This document shows positions 1 to 7,129 of a DNA stretch of 42,361 nucleotides, in pieces. Each line of letters opens with the position of its first letter. Position 1 is the first letter of the stretch. The notes below the pieces were generated by a model that searched no databases, was not told the DNA's origin, and worked only from the letters and a program-made list of their open reading frames with translations. Source of the stretch: a virus. Location of the stretch: the IMG/VR virus record IMGVR_UViG_3300036852_000749, positions 1 through 42,361 of that record. One strand, written 5' to 3'. The position numbers were made by a program, and so were the translations under genes.

Positions 1-618
1 TCATTTCGTTCGTGTCATCGCGAGGGCTCGGACCTCGGTGGCGCCCATCTGCGCGAGCACTTCGGCGACGCGCCTCAGCGTACTACCAGTTTCCCACAGG
101 TCGTCGACGAGCAGAACCCGCCGCCCTTGGACAGCATCGGTCCCTGCCTGAATGGCCGCAGAGAGCAGAGGGGCGCGTTCATGCAGCGGTACGTTCTTCA
201 TCTGCGGTGTCGCGGTGGCCTTGACGGCTGCAGCGGAAGCCGCCGGGACCTCGAGCGCCGCCGCTATTCCTGCAGCGATCAGCACTGCGGGCTGCTTCGT
301 CCGGTGCAACGATGGCGGCGGTGACACGACGCAGTCGATGACGCTATTCCACCGTTCGTTTACGAAGGCAACGGCGGTGTCTACGATGTCGTTCAGCGGT
401 CCGTTTCGGTACTTCGGCTGATACACCAGTTCACCCAGCGCGGAGCGGGTTGTGTCGAACTGCATGTGCTCGCCGAGATAGCCAATCGGCACGCTGGAGA
501 TCACGTGGCGGTCAAGGACGAACCCCTCGATCCACGGCGATCGACACCGGATGGACCTCCACAAGTGCCATTCGGCCTCCACTGCTCCACCGTCTTTCAC
601 TGGGACCACCACGACCAT
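1..618 (-). CDS. ComF-like phosphoribosyltransferase
   Basis: Type I phosphoribosyltransferase fold. The C-terminal segment reads RVLLVDDLWETGSTLRRVAEVL, an acidic pair followed by a Gly/Thr/Ser loop as in the PRPP-binding motif. An upstream VVSPPPSLHRTK stretch resembles the ComF family. ComF proteins are linked to DNA uptake, but many stand-alone homologues have unknown substrates. The stop codon lies at the very left edge, so the gene is complete. I chose ATG 618 (MVVVVPVK); a GTG at 654 is also in frame but sits inside a strong inverted repeat. Neither start has a clear ribosome binding site. No mobile-element feature is seen in it, so it is probably host DNA. Confidence 0.75.
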   Translation of the reverse strand: MVVVVPVKDGGAVEAEWHLWRSIRCRSPWIEGFVLDRHVISSVPIGYLGEHMQFDTTRSALGELVYQPKYRNGPLNDIVDTAVAFVNERWNSVIDCVVSPPPSLHRTKQPAVLIAAGIAAALEVPAASAAAVKATATPQMKNVPLHERAPLLSAAIQAGTDAVQGRRVLLVDDLWETGSTLRRVAEVLAQMGATEVRALAMTRTK

Positions 619-641
619 GGTAGCTGCCCGAATGCGGGTGT

Positions 642-694
642 CCAGGGGGAACACCGGGGGGGAACACCCCCTCCGCGCGAGGTGTTCCCCCTGG
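642..694. repeat. Inverted repeat upstream of phosphoribosyltransferase
   Basis: Perfect 14-bp arms CCAGGGGGAACACC (642-655) and GGTGTTCCCCCTGG (681-694) are separated by 25 bp. The core GGGGGAACACC occurs again in the loop as a direct copy near 657-667. It lies across or just upstream of the start of the phosphoribosyltransferase gene, where it could act as an operator or as an RNA hairpin. Confidence 0.75.
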
Positions 695-843
695 ATTGGC
701 CCGCATCGAGGATACGGTCCTGGTCAACTACGCGACTCGCGCGCGGCGAGCGCATCCGGCAAGTGCACATTGTCGTGCAGGTTGCGGCCCGTCGTCCTCG
801 GGCGGCGCTCTGTGCCGCCCGCCTGGTGCGCCACTGCCGGAAG

Positions 844-959
844 GGTCGCCAACGGCAGTCCCGTGGCGTGAGCGACCACCCAAAATGGCCGCATGGCCTG
901 CCAAGCCTGCGGCCAGCGATGTGGTCGCTCACGCCACGACTGAAACGGTGTTGGCGACC
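844..959. repeat. Large nested inverted repeat
   Basis: Three nested arm pairs are centred near 900: GGTCGCCAAC (844-853) with GTTGGCGACC (950-959); an 18-bp perfect pair beginning CGTGGCGTGAGCGACCAC at 862-879 and ending at 938; and an inner TGGCCGCA/TGCGGCCA pair. The whole can fold into one long hairpin of about 116 nt. It has no coding potential of its own. Confidence 0.8.
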
Positions 960-1309
960 TGTGGCAGGACCGTCAGTCCGCTGGAAGCCGCGGTGAATTC
1001 GACCCGCAAGCGAGAGAGAATCCGAGAAAGAACTTGATGAATTTCTCGACACTCTCTTCACAGTGGTCCCGTCCTCCGAATCGGAACGGCTGAGGCCGCG
1101 AGGGGGGCCGCGACAAAACGCGGTGGTTGGCGTCGAAACTAGAGCCAGCACGGCAACCGATCCACGGGCCAACCGTCGCTGGACACCACGGGGTGCACTC
1201 AGTCGGATCCGTTTCGACGCCAGCAACTTGCGCTGAACCTGAGTAGCGCTTCTGCGGACGGCGCTTTGTGCCGGCCGGTGCTGGACGCTCGCAGCCCGCG
1301 CTGTCAGTG

Positions 1310-1381
1310 GGGGCGTGAGCAACCCGCCGGTTTTGACAGGGTGTCGACCCCGGCCCCGGCCCGGAGGGTTGCTCACGCCCC
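1310..1381. repeat. Inverted repeat with GGCGTGAGC arms
   Basis: Perfect 16-bp arms lie at 1310-1325 and 1366-1381, the left arm reading GGGGCGTGAGCAACCC, with a 40-bp loop that has a further GCCGG/CCGGC pair. The arms resemble those of the 844-959 element, so the two may belong to one dispersed family. Confidence 0.8.
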
Positions 1382-1518
1382 GATGTCGGTGCCGAAATAC
1401 TCGCGGGTTCTCAGCTGTTGATCTGCGGCAACGAATGCACGCGTTGTCACGTGCGAACGCTCCGCAGATCCCTTTCGGAACGCGATGTACTTCTCAACTT
1501 ACTTCTCGACGTTCATCC

Positions 1519-1893
1519 TCACCAGAAGCCGGCCATCACCAGGAGCAGGATCGAGCTGTGCTCGTCGCCGTCAAGGCTCTCGCTGCGCTCGACCCTGCGG
1601 GCTTCGGCCTTGACGACGCCTGCGCGCAGCTCAAAAGTAGCACCTATGTGATGGTCGGCGAAGCTCGACCTCATTTCTGCGTTGACCGGATGCGTCAGCA
1701 GTCGTATCGTGAAGATCTCGTCGATGCCATCGGGCATCCCTCCGCAGTCTCGCCAGACGCGGAGTGCTGTAGCCAACGCTCTTAGAGCAAAGCTCTCAGC
1801 CCCTTCATACAACCAATCGAGTGATCGCGCATCTCGTGCGATCAGCGCGTTCGACTTCAAGTCACGCGCTTCGGTGTCGGCGTCACGCCACAT
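1519..1893 (-). CDS. Hypothetical protein
   Basis: 124 residues from ATG 1893. Composition is balanced for a high-GC genome (for example DARSLDWLYEGAESFALRALAT), unlike the Arg-rich shadow frames around it, which supports a real gene. An alpha-helical first half is followed by a strand-like ITHPV/GATFELRAG region. No known domain was recognised. It is read away from the recombinase. Confidence 0.6.
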   Translation of the reverse strand: MWRDADTEARDLKSNALIARDARSLDWLYEGAESFALRALATALRVWRDCGGMPDGIDEIFTIRLLTHPVNAEMRSSFADHHIGATFELRAGVVKAEARRVERSESLDGDEHSSILLLVMAGFW

Positions 1894-1950
1894 CCACGCT
1901 CATCGTCATCGGCGCGCCGGCATCAAGTCGGCGCGCTCTGAGCGCACCCA

Positions 1951-2175
1951 ATGCATCACGAACGTCTGCAGCGAGTTCGCAGGGGTGCCCATCAGTACGT
2001 CGAACATGCGGATCCGAGGCCGGAGCCGATTTCGATCGCGCGCTGTCGGGAACTGCTCGGCGAGGACGCGGAATCGATGACCGATCAGGACATCGACGAC
2101 ATCCGCCGGCACGCAGAGACGATGGCGGGCATCGTGGTCGAGATGTACCAAGAGGGTTGTCGGATCCCCGAGTAG
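1951..2175 (+). CDS. Small conserved-looking protein upstream of recombinase
   Basis: The last 48 residues (SIARCRELLGEDAESMTDQD, then DIRRHAETMAGIVVEMYQEG) have the character of a small helical protein often found just before site-specific recombinase genes. The first 26 residues from ATG 1951 look like non-coding translation, so the true start may be later, perhaps a rare ATT at 2029. It ends 59 bp before the recombinase start and reads the same way, so cotranscription is likely. Function is unknown. Confidence 0.55.
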   Translation: MHHERLQRVRRGAHQYVEHADPRPEPISIARCRELLGEDAESMTDQDIDDIRRHAETMAGIVVEMYQEGCRIPE

Positions 2176-2234
2176 AAGTCGTGCCTCGGAGACGCCACTT
2201 GCCCGAGCCGGTGAATGGATCTACGCTGCCAACC

Positions 2235-3789
2235 ATGGTCGGCGCGGTGATCTACGTTCGCGTGAGCACGAAGGAGCAGACCGAGAATCTCAGCCTGCCC
2301 ACCCAGCTCCGTGCCTGTGAGGAGTACTGCCGCCGCCAGGGCTACGACATCCTCGAACGCTTTCACGAGGAAGGCGAGAGCGCCAAGACCACTGATCGCA
2401 GCCAGCTTCAGAACCTGCTCACGTACTGCCGGTTGAACAAGGGCCGTGTGCATTTCGTGGTCGTGTTCAACCTAACGCGCTTCGCGCGGGACAAGTACGA
2501 CCACTTCGCGCTACGTTCCCTGCTGCAGTCGCTCGGCATTTCGCTGCGTTCGGCCACGGAACCGATCGACGACACGTCCACCGGCAAGTTGATGGAAGGC
2601 GTGCTCGCGGCGTTCGCGCAGTTCGACAACGACTGTCGGTCAGACCGGACCCGCGCCGGCATGAAGGCCGCGCTGGAGCTCGGGCGGTGGGTGTTCCTAG
2701 CACCTCTCGGCTATCTGAATGCACCGCGAGCGATTGGCAAGAGCCTGATGCCCGACCCCGAACGCGCGCCGATGGTGCGCCGCGTGTTCGAGGAGTACGC
2801 CACAGGGCGTTTCACCAAGCAGCAAGTGCTCGAGCAGGCGCGCGCCTGGGGGTTGACGAACCGCCGGAATCGTCCGCTGACGTCCCAGGCGATTGGGATG
2901 CTGCTGAGAAATCGGCTCTACGCCGGCATCGTGGACGTGTCCGAGTACGGGGTTCGCGCGAAGCGTGGTGACTTCGAGCCACTGATTTCAGAGGACCTGT
3001 TCTACCGCGTGCAGTCGGTGCTGTCGGGGCGCGTGCCGGCCACAACGCCACAACAGCGGGCGCACCCGGACTTCCCGCTACGCGCCTTTGTGCGCTGCGG
3101 GTCCTGTGGTCGAGGCCTCACCGGCAGCTGGTCGAAGGGCCGTAGCGAGTACTACGTACTACCACTGCCGTCCAGGCTGTCGCGCAAAAGTCAACGTCAC
3201 GAAGGCGAAGCTGGAAGGGCTGTTCGCCGACGAACTCGCCCTGCTGCAGCCGACGCCAGGCTACATGCGGCTACTGAAGGAATCAGTTCTGCAGATCTGG
3301 AAGGCGCGGAAAGCGGCCGTGCGCGAGGAACTCGCGAGCGCTGAGCGTGCTGCAAAGGCGATTCAGGACAAGCTGGACCGGCTGGACGAGGCGTTCCTCT
3401 TCGAGCGCTCAATCGACATCGAGACGTACGACCTCCACGCCGAGAAACTGCGCGAGGAGCTCACGCTTGCGCGGATCGACCGTCACTCCGGCCAACTCGA
3501 TGAACTCGACGTAGAGGGCATTCTGGCTTTTGCAGAGCGCATTCTGCCGCGCGCCGCGGACCTGTGGGTGCAGGCGTCACTCGAACAGCGGCAGCGGTTC
3601 CAACAACTGTTCTTTCCAGACGGAATCTCGTTCGACGGAAACGGCTTTGTTGGAACCGCCGTAACCGCACCGGCCTTCAGCTACTTGCGGACGATCGAAG
3701 ATGGAAATGAAAGGATGGTGGACCTTAGGATGCCAACTTGGAACCACGTCAATACCTTCCTTCGGCATTTCACCCCGCTCGCCGCTTGA
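2235..3789 (+). pseudogene. Large serine recombinase (integrase-type), frameshifted
   Basis: The N-terminal resolvase domain starts MVGAVIYVRVSTKEQ, giving catalytic Ser11 with Arg9, followed by NLTRFARDKYD. A recombinase domain (about residues 165-270), a zinc ribbon (CGSCGRGL) and a coiled-coil region follow, the order of large serine integrases. The frame breaks near 3156: upstream reads SEYY, then the reading must change so that YYHCRPGC completes the zinc ribbon. The second frame runs on to TGA at 3789. Without the correction the first frame goes on as junk to 3344. The break is a one-base insertion or two-base deletion. It is either a decayed gene or a sequence error; the rest is well preserved. 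Start ATG 2235 was chosen because homology begins there. Confidence 0.85.
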
Positions 3790-3794
3790 AGGAC

Positions 3795-3814
3795 CCCTCG
3801 CCTGAAGGCGAGGG
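3795..3814. terminator. Hairpin after recombinase
   Basis: Perfect 8-bp stem CCCTCGCC/GGCGAGGG with TGAA loop, 5 bp after the recombinase stop. No T-run follows, so it is a weak terminator candidate. Hairpins of this form (with GGATTC after them) also mark ends of IS200/IS605-type elements, but no transposase or TnpB is nearby. A tandem GTCGACTGAA follows at about 3822-3841. Confidence 0.4.
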
Positions 3815-3956
3815 ATTCTGGGTCGACTGAAGTCGACTGAAGGGAGCCGAGCCGCGTCATTCCGGCTTCCCTACTCGCTTGCGGCGAGGTGGATCGGCTA
3901 GCACGAACGGTGCGTCAGTCGCTGGATACCGAGGCGCTCTCCGCTGACCTGCAACA

Positions 3957-3990
3957 CAACAGATGTGTTGACTAATCAACAGATGTGTTG
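3957..3990 (+). promoter_or_regulatory. Probable operator of hicAB
   Basis: CAACAGATGTGTTG occurs twice, at 3957-3970 and 3977-3990, exactly 20 bp apart (two helical turns). Each copy contains a dyad: CAACA and TGTTG arms, extended at the first copy to CAACACA/TGTGTTG. The two copies flank and overlap the promoter, as expected for an autoregulator such as HicB with a DNA-binding domain. Confidence 0.75.
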
Positions 3991-3996
3991 TATCCT
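3968..3996 (+). promoter_or_regulatory. Sigma70-type promoter of hicA
   Basis: The -35 TTGACT (3968-3973), a 17-bp spacer and the -10 TATCCT (3991-3996) give near-consensus spacing. Transcription would start near 4003-4004, which coincides with the GTG chosen for hicA. The operator repeats cover the spacer, so repressor binding would block polymerase. Confidence 0.7.
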
Positions 3997-4003
3997 GTCT
4001 TTC

Positions 4004-4192
4004 GTGACCAGCAATCAGTTCAAGCGGTGGCTCGCGAAGCAAGGCTGCACATTCGAATCGGGCCGCGGCGGGCATTTGATTGTGCGGCGCGACGCTCGGA
4101 TGAGCGTCCTGCCGATGCACGGCAGCTCCAAAGAGCTGGGCACTGGTCTGGTCACGAAGATCAAGAAAGACCTCGGCCTACAGGATAGATAG
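4004..4192 (+). CDS. hicA: HicA-family mRNA interferase toxin
   Basis: 62 residues. The pattern is FKRWLAKQGC, GRGGHLIVRR, SVLPMHG and KELGTGLVTKIKKDLG, which is the double-stranded-RNA-binding-like HicA fold; the His in GGHLIV is the expected catalytic His. HicA cleaves mRNA and is neutralised by HicB, encoded 48 bp downstream. The start is GTG 4004 because HicA homology begins at TSNQFKRW and the promoter would place the 5' end there. No ribosome binding site precedes it, so the mRNA is probably leaderless. An in-frame ATG at 3965 lies upstream of the promoter -10 and is unlikely. Confidence 0.85.
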   Translation: MTSNQFKRWLAKQGCTFESGRGGHLIVRRDARMSVLPMHGSSKELGTGLVTKIKKDLGLQDR

Positions 4193-4240
4193 GTCGAGGA
4201 ACCTGCCTGCGGCTGGATGGCCGCGGAAGGATGGTTACAC

Positions 4241-4798
4241 ATGGTGAGGTATCCCGTCGTTCTGGCAGCGGACGACAACGACACGGTTCTGGTGACATTT
4301 CCAGATTTTCCGGAGGCACAGACGTTCGGCCATGACGAGGCTGAGGCGCTCGCGCGGGCGGTCGACGCGCTCGAGACGGTCATCGATGCTTACATTCGCG
4401 ATCGTCGGGACATCCCGGCGCCCTCCGCGGTGAAGGGTCCGAGCGTGACCCTTCCGACGCTAATGGCCACAAAGGTGCAGCTCTACACCCAGATGCGGCA
4501 GCAGGGCGTCAACAAAACGGAGTTGGCGAAGCGATTGAATGTTCATTTGCCGCAGGTCGATCGGCTGCTCGACGTCCGCCATGGGTCGCAGCTCGATCAG
4601 CTCGACGCGGCGGCCCGAGCGCTCGGCGGACACCTCGAGATCTCGCTCGTCGTGCCTGGGCGGTCGGCCGCGATGACGGTACGGGCCCTCCAGCGATCGC
4701 GTGGAACACCCTCGCGCGTCCATGCCGGGGTGTTGGCTGCGCAGAAGCAGCGACGCACGACTCGACGCACCCCCATGATAGGTGGCAAAAAGAAGTAG
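4241..4798 (+). CDS. hicB: HicB-family antitoxin with HTH and basic tail
   Basis: 185 residues from ATG 4241, with AAGGA 9 bp before it; an ATG at 4217 is possible but lacks a site. The N-terminal domain (VLVTFPDFPEAQTFG, then helix DEAEALARAVDALETVIDAY) is the partial RNase-H-like HicB domain that binds the toxin. A second domain, about residues 85-125 (NKTELAKRLNVHLPQVDRLL), is a helix-turn-helix likely to bind the repeats at 3957-3990. A basic tail of about 45 residues, ending GGKKK, makes it longer than usual HicB (about 130-140 residues). Confidence 0.85.
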   Translation: MVRYPVVLAADDNDTVLVTFPDFPEAQTFGHDEAEALARAVDALETVIDAYIRDRRDIPAPSAVKGPSVTLPTLMATKVQLYTQMRQQGVNKTELAKRLNVHLPQVDRLLDVRHGSQLDQLDAAARALGGHLEISLVVPGRSAAMTVRALQRSRGTPSRVHAGVLAAQKQRRTTRRTPMIGGKKK

Positions 4799-4807
4799 CA
4801 CGGGACA

Positions 4808-4837
4808 CTGACGACCGGACGGGGGCTCAGACACCAC
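4808..4837. repeat. 30-bp repeat, copy 1
   Basis: The segment beginning CTGACGACCGGACGGGGGCT and ending CAGACACCAC matches 5725-5754 in 29 of 30 positions. The two copies are in direct orientation and bracket the second toxin-antitoxin-like pair. It looks like a dispersed intergenic repeat. Confidence 0.8.
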
Positions 4838-4939
4838 TGGTGGACCTTACGGCGCGCCAACATGGTAACAAGGTCAGTGGTTTCCTCAAACACCTCTCAT
4901 CTGTCGCAGCCTGATCGGTGGCAGCGGAACGTTTGCGTC

Positions 4940-5221
4940 TTAGTTGATTCGGGTGGAGGACGGAGCGATGGAGCCGCGCGCCGCTTTGGCCAATTCCAAT
5001 AACTCGAAATATCGGGCGTCGTTCATCTGCGCCTTATGGAGCGCCCCCATCAGCAGATCGACGGCGACAAGCTTCCCAACCTTAGGGATGATGATCGGGA
5101 GGACTTCGCCGACCTCCTTGACGAGAACCCAGTTTAGGGAATCTTCTGCGGCGACCTTGAAGCCGTCGAGCTCCAAGATCGCCTTCAGAAGGTAGGTCGG
5201 GATCGGCGCTAGCGCGGACAT
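4940..5221 (-). CDS. HicA-like toxin-family protein
   Basis: 93 residues, start ATG 5221. The sequence (PTYLLKAILELDGFKVAAED, then IIIPKVGKLVAVDLL) suggests a HicA-like domain in which the usual His region is changed to SLNWVLVKE. This is an inference from pattern and context. It overlaps the upstream HicB-like gene by 13 bp, an arrangement typical of coupled toxin-antitoxin pairs. The C-terminal helix MNDARYFELLELAKAARG is an addition compared with canonical short HicA. Confidence 0.5.
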   Translation of the reverse strand: MSALAPIPTYLLKAILELDGFKVAAEDSLNWVLVKEVGEVLPIIIPKVGKLVAVDLLMGALHKAQMNDARYFELLELAKAARGSIAPSSTRIN

Positions 5222-5580
5222 TCCGAAGCTGCTCGGTGGTTCTTTGCAGCGATGAGGTTGATCGGGACCGTGAATTCGAAGGCGTCATCAAACTTCGCCT
5301 CACGAATCTCAATCCATTCCCCCATGCGTTTCTCGACGGGCATGAGACCGACCGCGCTTGTCTGGTTGAAGCCGGCATCGCGCAAAGCCGCATCCAGTTG
5401 GTTACGCTCGAAGCACGTGGTCAGGAACAGCCCAACCGCACTTTTGAGCGCCTCCATTGCCTGGACCTCGCTCTCCCCCTGGGAATACAGCTTCAAAGCC
5501 GGGCAGTAACTGACAAAAACGCCAGCGTCCTCGTCGTGCCTGATGGCGCCGCTTAGGTTGACCTGGATTTGAAGGACCAT
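5209..5580 (-). CDS. HicB-like antitoxin
   Basis: 123 residues from ATG 5580, preceded by AGGAGA 9 bp upstream. The N-terminal half (GVFVSYCPALKLYSQGESEV, then AMEALKSAVGLFL) has the HicB/UPF0150 layout: strand with aromatic/Pro, Gly-containing turn, helix. No HTH domain follows, unlike the plus-strand HicB. An ORF extends upstream to 5754 but covers a repeat and promoter. With the overlapping downstream gene it forms a hicB-hicA-order pair. Confidence 0.65.
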   Translation of the reverse strand: MVLQIQVNLSGAIRHDEDAGVFVSYCPALKLYSQGESEVQAMEALKSAVGLFLTTCFERNQLDAALRDAGFNQTSAVGLMPVEKRMGEWIEIREAKFDDAFEFTVPINLIAAKNHRAASECPR

Positions 5581-5611
5581 GGTGTTGCTCTCCTGCTGGG
5601 GTCTATATATC

Positions 5612-5617
5612 ATTATA
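5612..5617 (-). promoter_or_regulatory. Probable -10 of the minus-strand hicB-like pair
   Basis: A perfect TATAAT on the minus strand lies 31 bp before the HicB-like start, in a short A/T-rich patch (5601-5619) that stands out from the GC-rich surroundings. No good -35 is seen 16-18 bp upstream. Confidence 0.5.
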
Positions 5618-5724
5618 TCGGCACATTGGGCACAAACGGCACCCCAGGACCGACCGTACCTGTTTAGACGCCTCCACGCTGGAAAGAGATTTCGACTACA
5701 AAGCCGGTCGGCTTCTGGCCTACG

Positions 5725-5754
5725 CTGACGACCGGCCGGGGGCTCAGACACCAC
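5725..5754. repeat. 30-bp repeat, copy 2
   Basis: Second copy of the 4808-4837 repeat with one mismatch (C for A at the twelfth base). It lies between the HicB-like promoter and the end of the late operon. Confidence 0.8.
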
Positions 5755-5824
5755 CCTCGCAGGCCGGGGCAGCCTGCGTTCCCAGCGGACAGTTCTTCAC
5801 CGCACCGACCGGACGTCATCTCTG

Positions 5825-6172
5825 TCAGGCGAGCACGGCCGCCACGAGCTCGCGCCGCACGTCGGTGTGCCACTTGCCCGCGCCAACCTCGACGTAGCCC
5901 TGGATCAGCCACTCGCCCTCGACGTCAAGGTCACCCGCGAGGGTGGTATACCGCATCGCGGCGCTCGCCGCGACGGCGGCCGTCACGGCGGCGTTCGTCC
6001 CGCTGTACGACGAGAGCTGCGTCGCCACCTTTTCCACGACCGTCCCGTTCGGTTTCCGGAAGATCAGCTTCCGGACTGTGGCCGCCGAAATGTTGATGTA
6101 GCCCGCGTCCTGGTCCTTCACGATCGCGATGAAGTTTGTGTCGACGTCGCCGACGTGCAGGTCTGCGCTCAT
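5825..6172 (-). CDS. Phage virion-associated protein, BppU-N-like
   Basis: 115 residues and the last gene of the leftward late operon. The layout (HVGDVDTNFIAIVKDQDAGY, then LIFRKPNGTVVEK and GDLDVEGEWLIQGYVEV) resembles small beta-sandwich domains at the N-terminus of baseplate or fibre proteins, where a polymer-like 'linear in parameter' strand pattern is followed by an extension seen in BppU-type proteins. The start ATG directly abuts the TAA of the preceding gene. Host-attachment role is inferred from position. Confidence 0.55.
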   Translation of the reverse strand: MSADLHVGDVDTNFIAIVKDQDAGYINISAATVRKLIFRKPNGTVVEKVATQLSSYSGTNAAVTAAVAASAAMRYTTLAGDLDVEGEWLIQGYVEVGAGKWHTDVRRELVAAVLA

Positions 6173-6832
6173 TTACCGTTCCTCAGGGATGACCAGCTCG
6201 CGCGCGATACTCGCCGTCCACGCAGTCTCACGCGTGACGGTCGCGGTGAACGCGCTTTCTCTCGCGATCGTGAAGGTCAACACGATCTCTTCCGGCGGCG
6301 CCGTCTGCACGACCGACTTTGTGAGCGTGCCAGCCAGGACCTGGACGCCATTCCAGATCTTCGCGACGAGCTTGCCGAGCCCGCCGGCCAGCGCCAGCGT
6401 CCCGCTGAAGCGAGCAGCGATGTCCTTCCGCGCGGCGCCGGCCGGCGTCACCGCGCCTCCGAGCCCCTTACTCGAGGCGCGCGACAACGCCCCGGACGCG
6501 GCGATCGCGCCGGCCATGAACATCAGCACGACCTTGACGGTGGCTAGCGTGGCCGCCGGCGTCAATGCACCAGCCATCGCCCGGCTCGTCAGTCGCACCA
6601 GGCTCGCCGCCGGCGTCACGCTGCCACCCAGGAGGCGGCTGGCGGCCCGAACCAATCCGCCGGACGGCGCCAGCCCTCCGCTCGGCGCCTTGTTCGTTTG
6701 CCTGGTGAGGGTGCCACTCGGCGCGATCCCGCCGCCGGGCGAAATCGTGAAGCTACTGCCACCGGATGGAGGCCCAGCATTGATCGCGGTCTCATTGACC
6801 GCGGTGCCGCCGATGCCTCCATCCGGGGCCAT
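6173..6832 (-). CDS. Gly/Ala-rich internal-repeat phage protein
   Basis: 219 residues made largely of degenerate units of about 20-23 residues of the form G-x-L-x-P-x-G-x-L-x-R (SGGLAPSGGLVR, LGGSVTPAASLVR, MAGALTPAATLAT). The C-terminus has a second repeat (SIARE, TVTRETAWT). Such proteins occur near phage fibre genes; function is unknown. The units are moderately hydrophobic but interrupted by basic residues, so a membrane role is not clear. Confidence 0.65.
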   Translation of the reverse strand: MAPDGGIGGTAVNETAINAGPPSGGSSFTISPGGGIAPSGTLTRQTNKAPSGGLAPSGGLVRAASRLLGGSVTPAASLVRLTSRAMAGALTPAATLATVKVVLMFMAGAIAASGALSRASSKGLGGAVTPAGAARKDIAARFSGTLALAGGLGKLVAKIWNGVQVLAGTLTKSVVQTAPPEEIVLTFTIARESAFTATVTRETAWTASIARELVIPEER

Positions 6833-6839
6833 CTACCGC

Positions 6840-7118
6840 CTACAGGCCCTTCTGGACGGACGGCAGATAGACGTCCGCACGCGCCACAGTCAGCCCGCGC
6901 GCCGTCGCCGCCGCGAGCGCGGCATCCGTGCACTTCGTCCGGTACTCCGTGCCGAGCTGCGCCGCGCTGAGCCCGGTCGGGTCGTAGATCACGCTGATGT
7001 TGTCGCGCAGATCCAATGACACGCCGGTGCCGAAGAACGTCACCTTGAAGTCCTCCTGCATCCGGCCGTCGGGCAATTGAAAGCAGTCCATCGGGCCACA
7101 CAAACGCGCCTGCGCCAT
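6840..7118 (-). CDS. Hypothetical phage protein
   Basis: 92 residues from ATG 7118, preceded by a strong purine-rich site (AGGGAGGGGG). Features seen are VTFFGTGVSLDLRDNISVIY and an Ala-rich helix. No family recognised. It lies between fibre-like genes in the late operon, so a virion or assembly role is possible. Confidence 0.6.
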   Translation of the reverse strand: MAQARLCGPMDCFQLPDGRMQEDFKVTFFGTGVSLDLRDNISVIYDPTGLSAAQLGTEYRTKCTDAALAAATARGLTVARADVYLPSVQKGL

Positions 7119-7129
7119 ATCCCCCTCCC

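Larger units (their letters stand above)
655..1518. other. Long intergenic region with nested inverted repeats
   Basis: No convincing gene is seen in these 860 bp. The open frames on both strands are Arg/Pro-rich and look like high-GC shadows. What it does hold is the right arm of the 642-694 repeat and two larger inverted repeats, at 844-959 and 1310-1381, whose arms share a GGCGTGAGC core. Confidence 0.7.

Noticed and set aside
597-1376. Minus-strand ORF of 259 codons
   Set aside because: Arg/Pro/Gly-rich with no domain, and it reads through all the inverted repeats; a high-GC shadow frame.
3795-3814. IS200/IS605 end
   Set aside because: The hairpin form fits, but there is no transposase, TnpB or guide RNA context nearby; kept only as a weak hairpin.
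4808-5754. 30-bp repeats as attL/attR
   Set aside because: They are only 0.9 kb apart, enclose just the second toxin-antitoxin-like pair, and do not bracket the prophage; att sites of serine integrases have short cores and could not be located.
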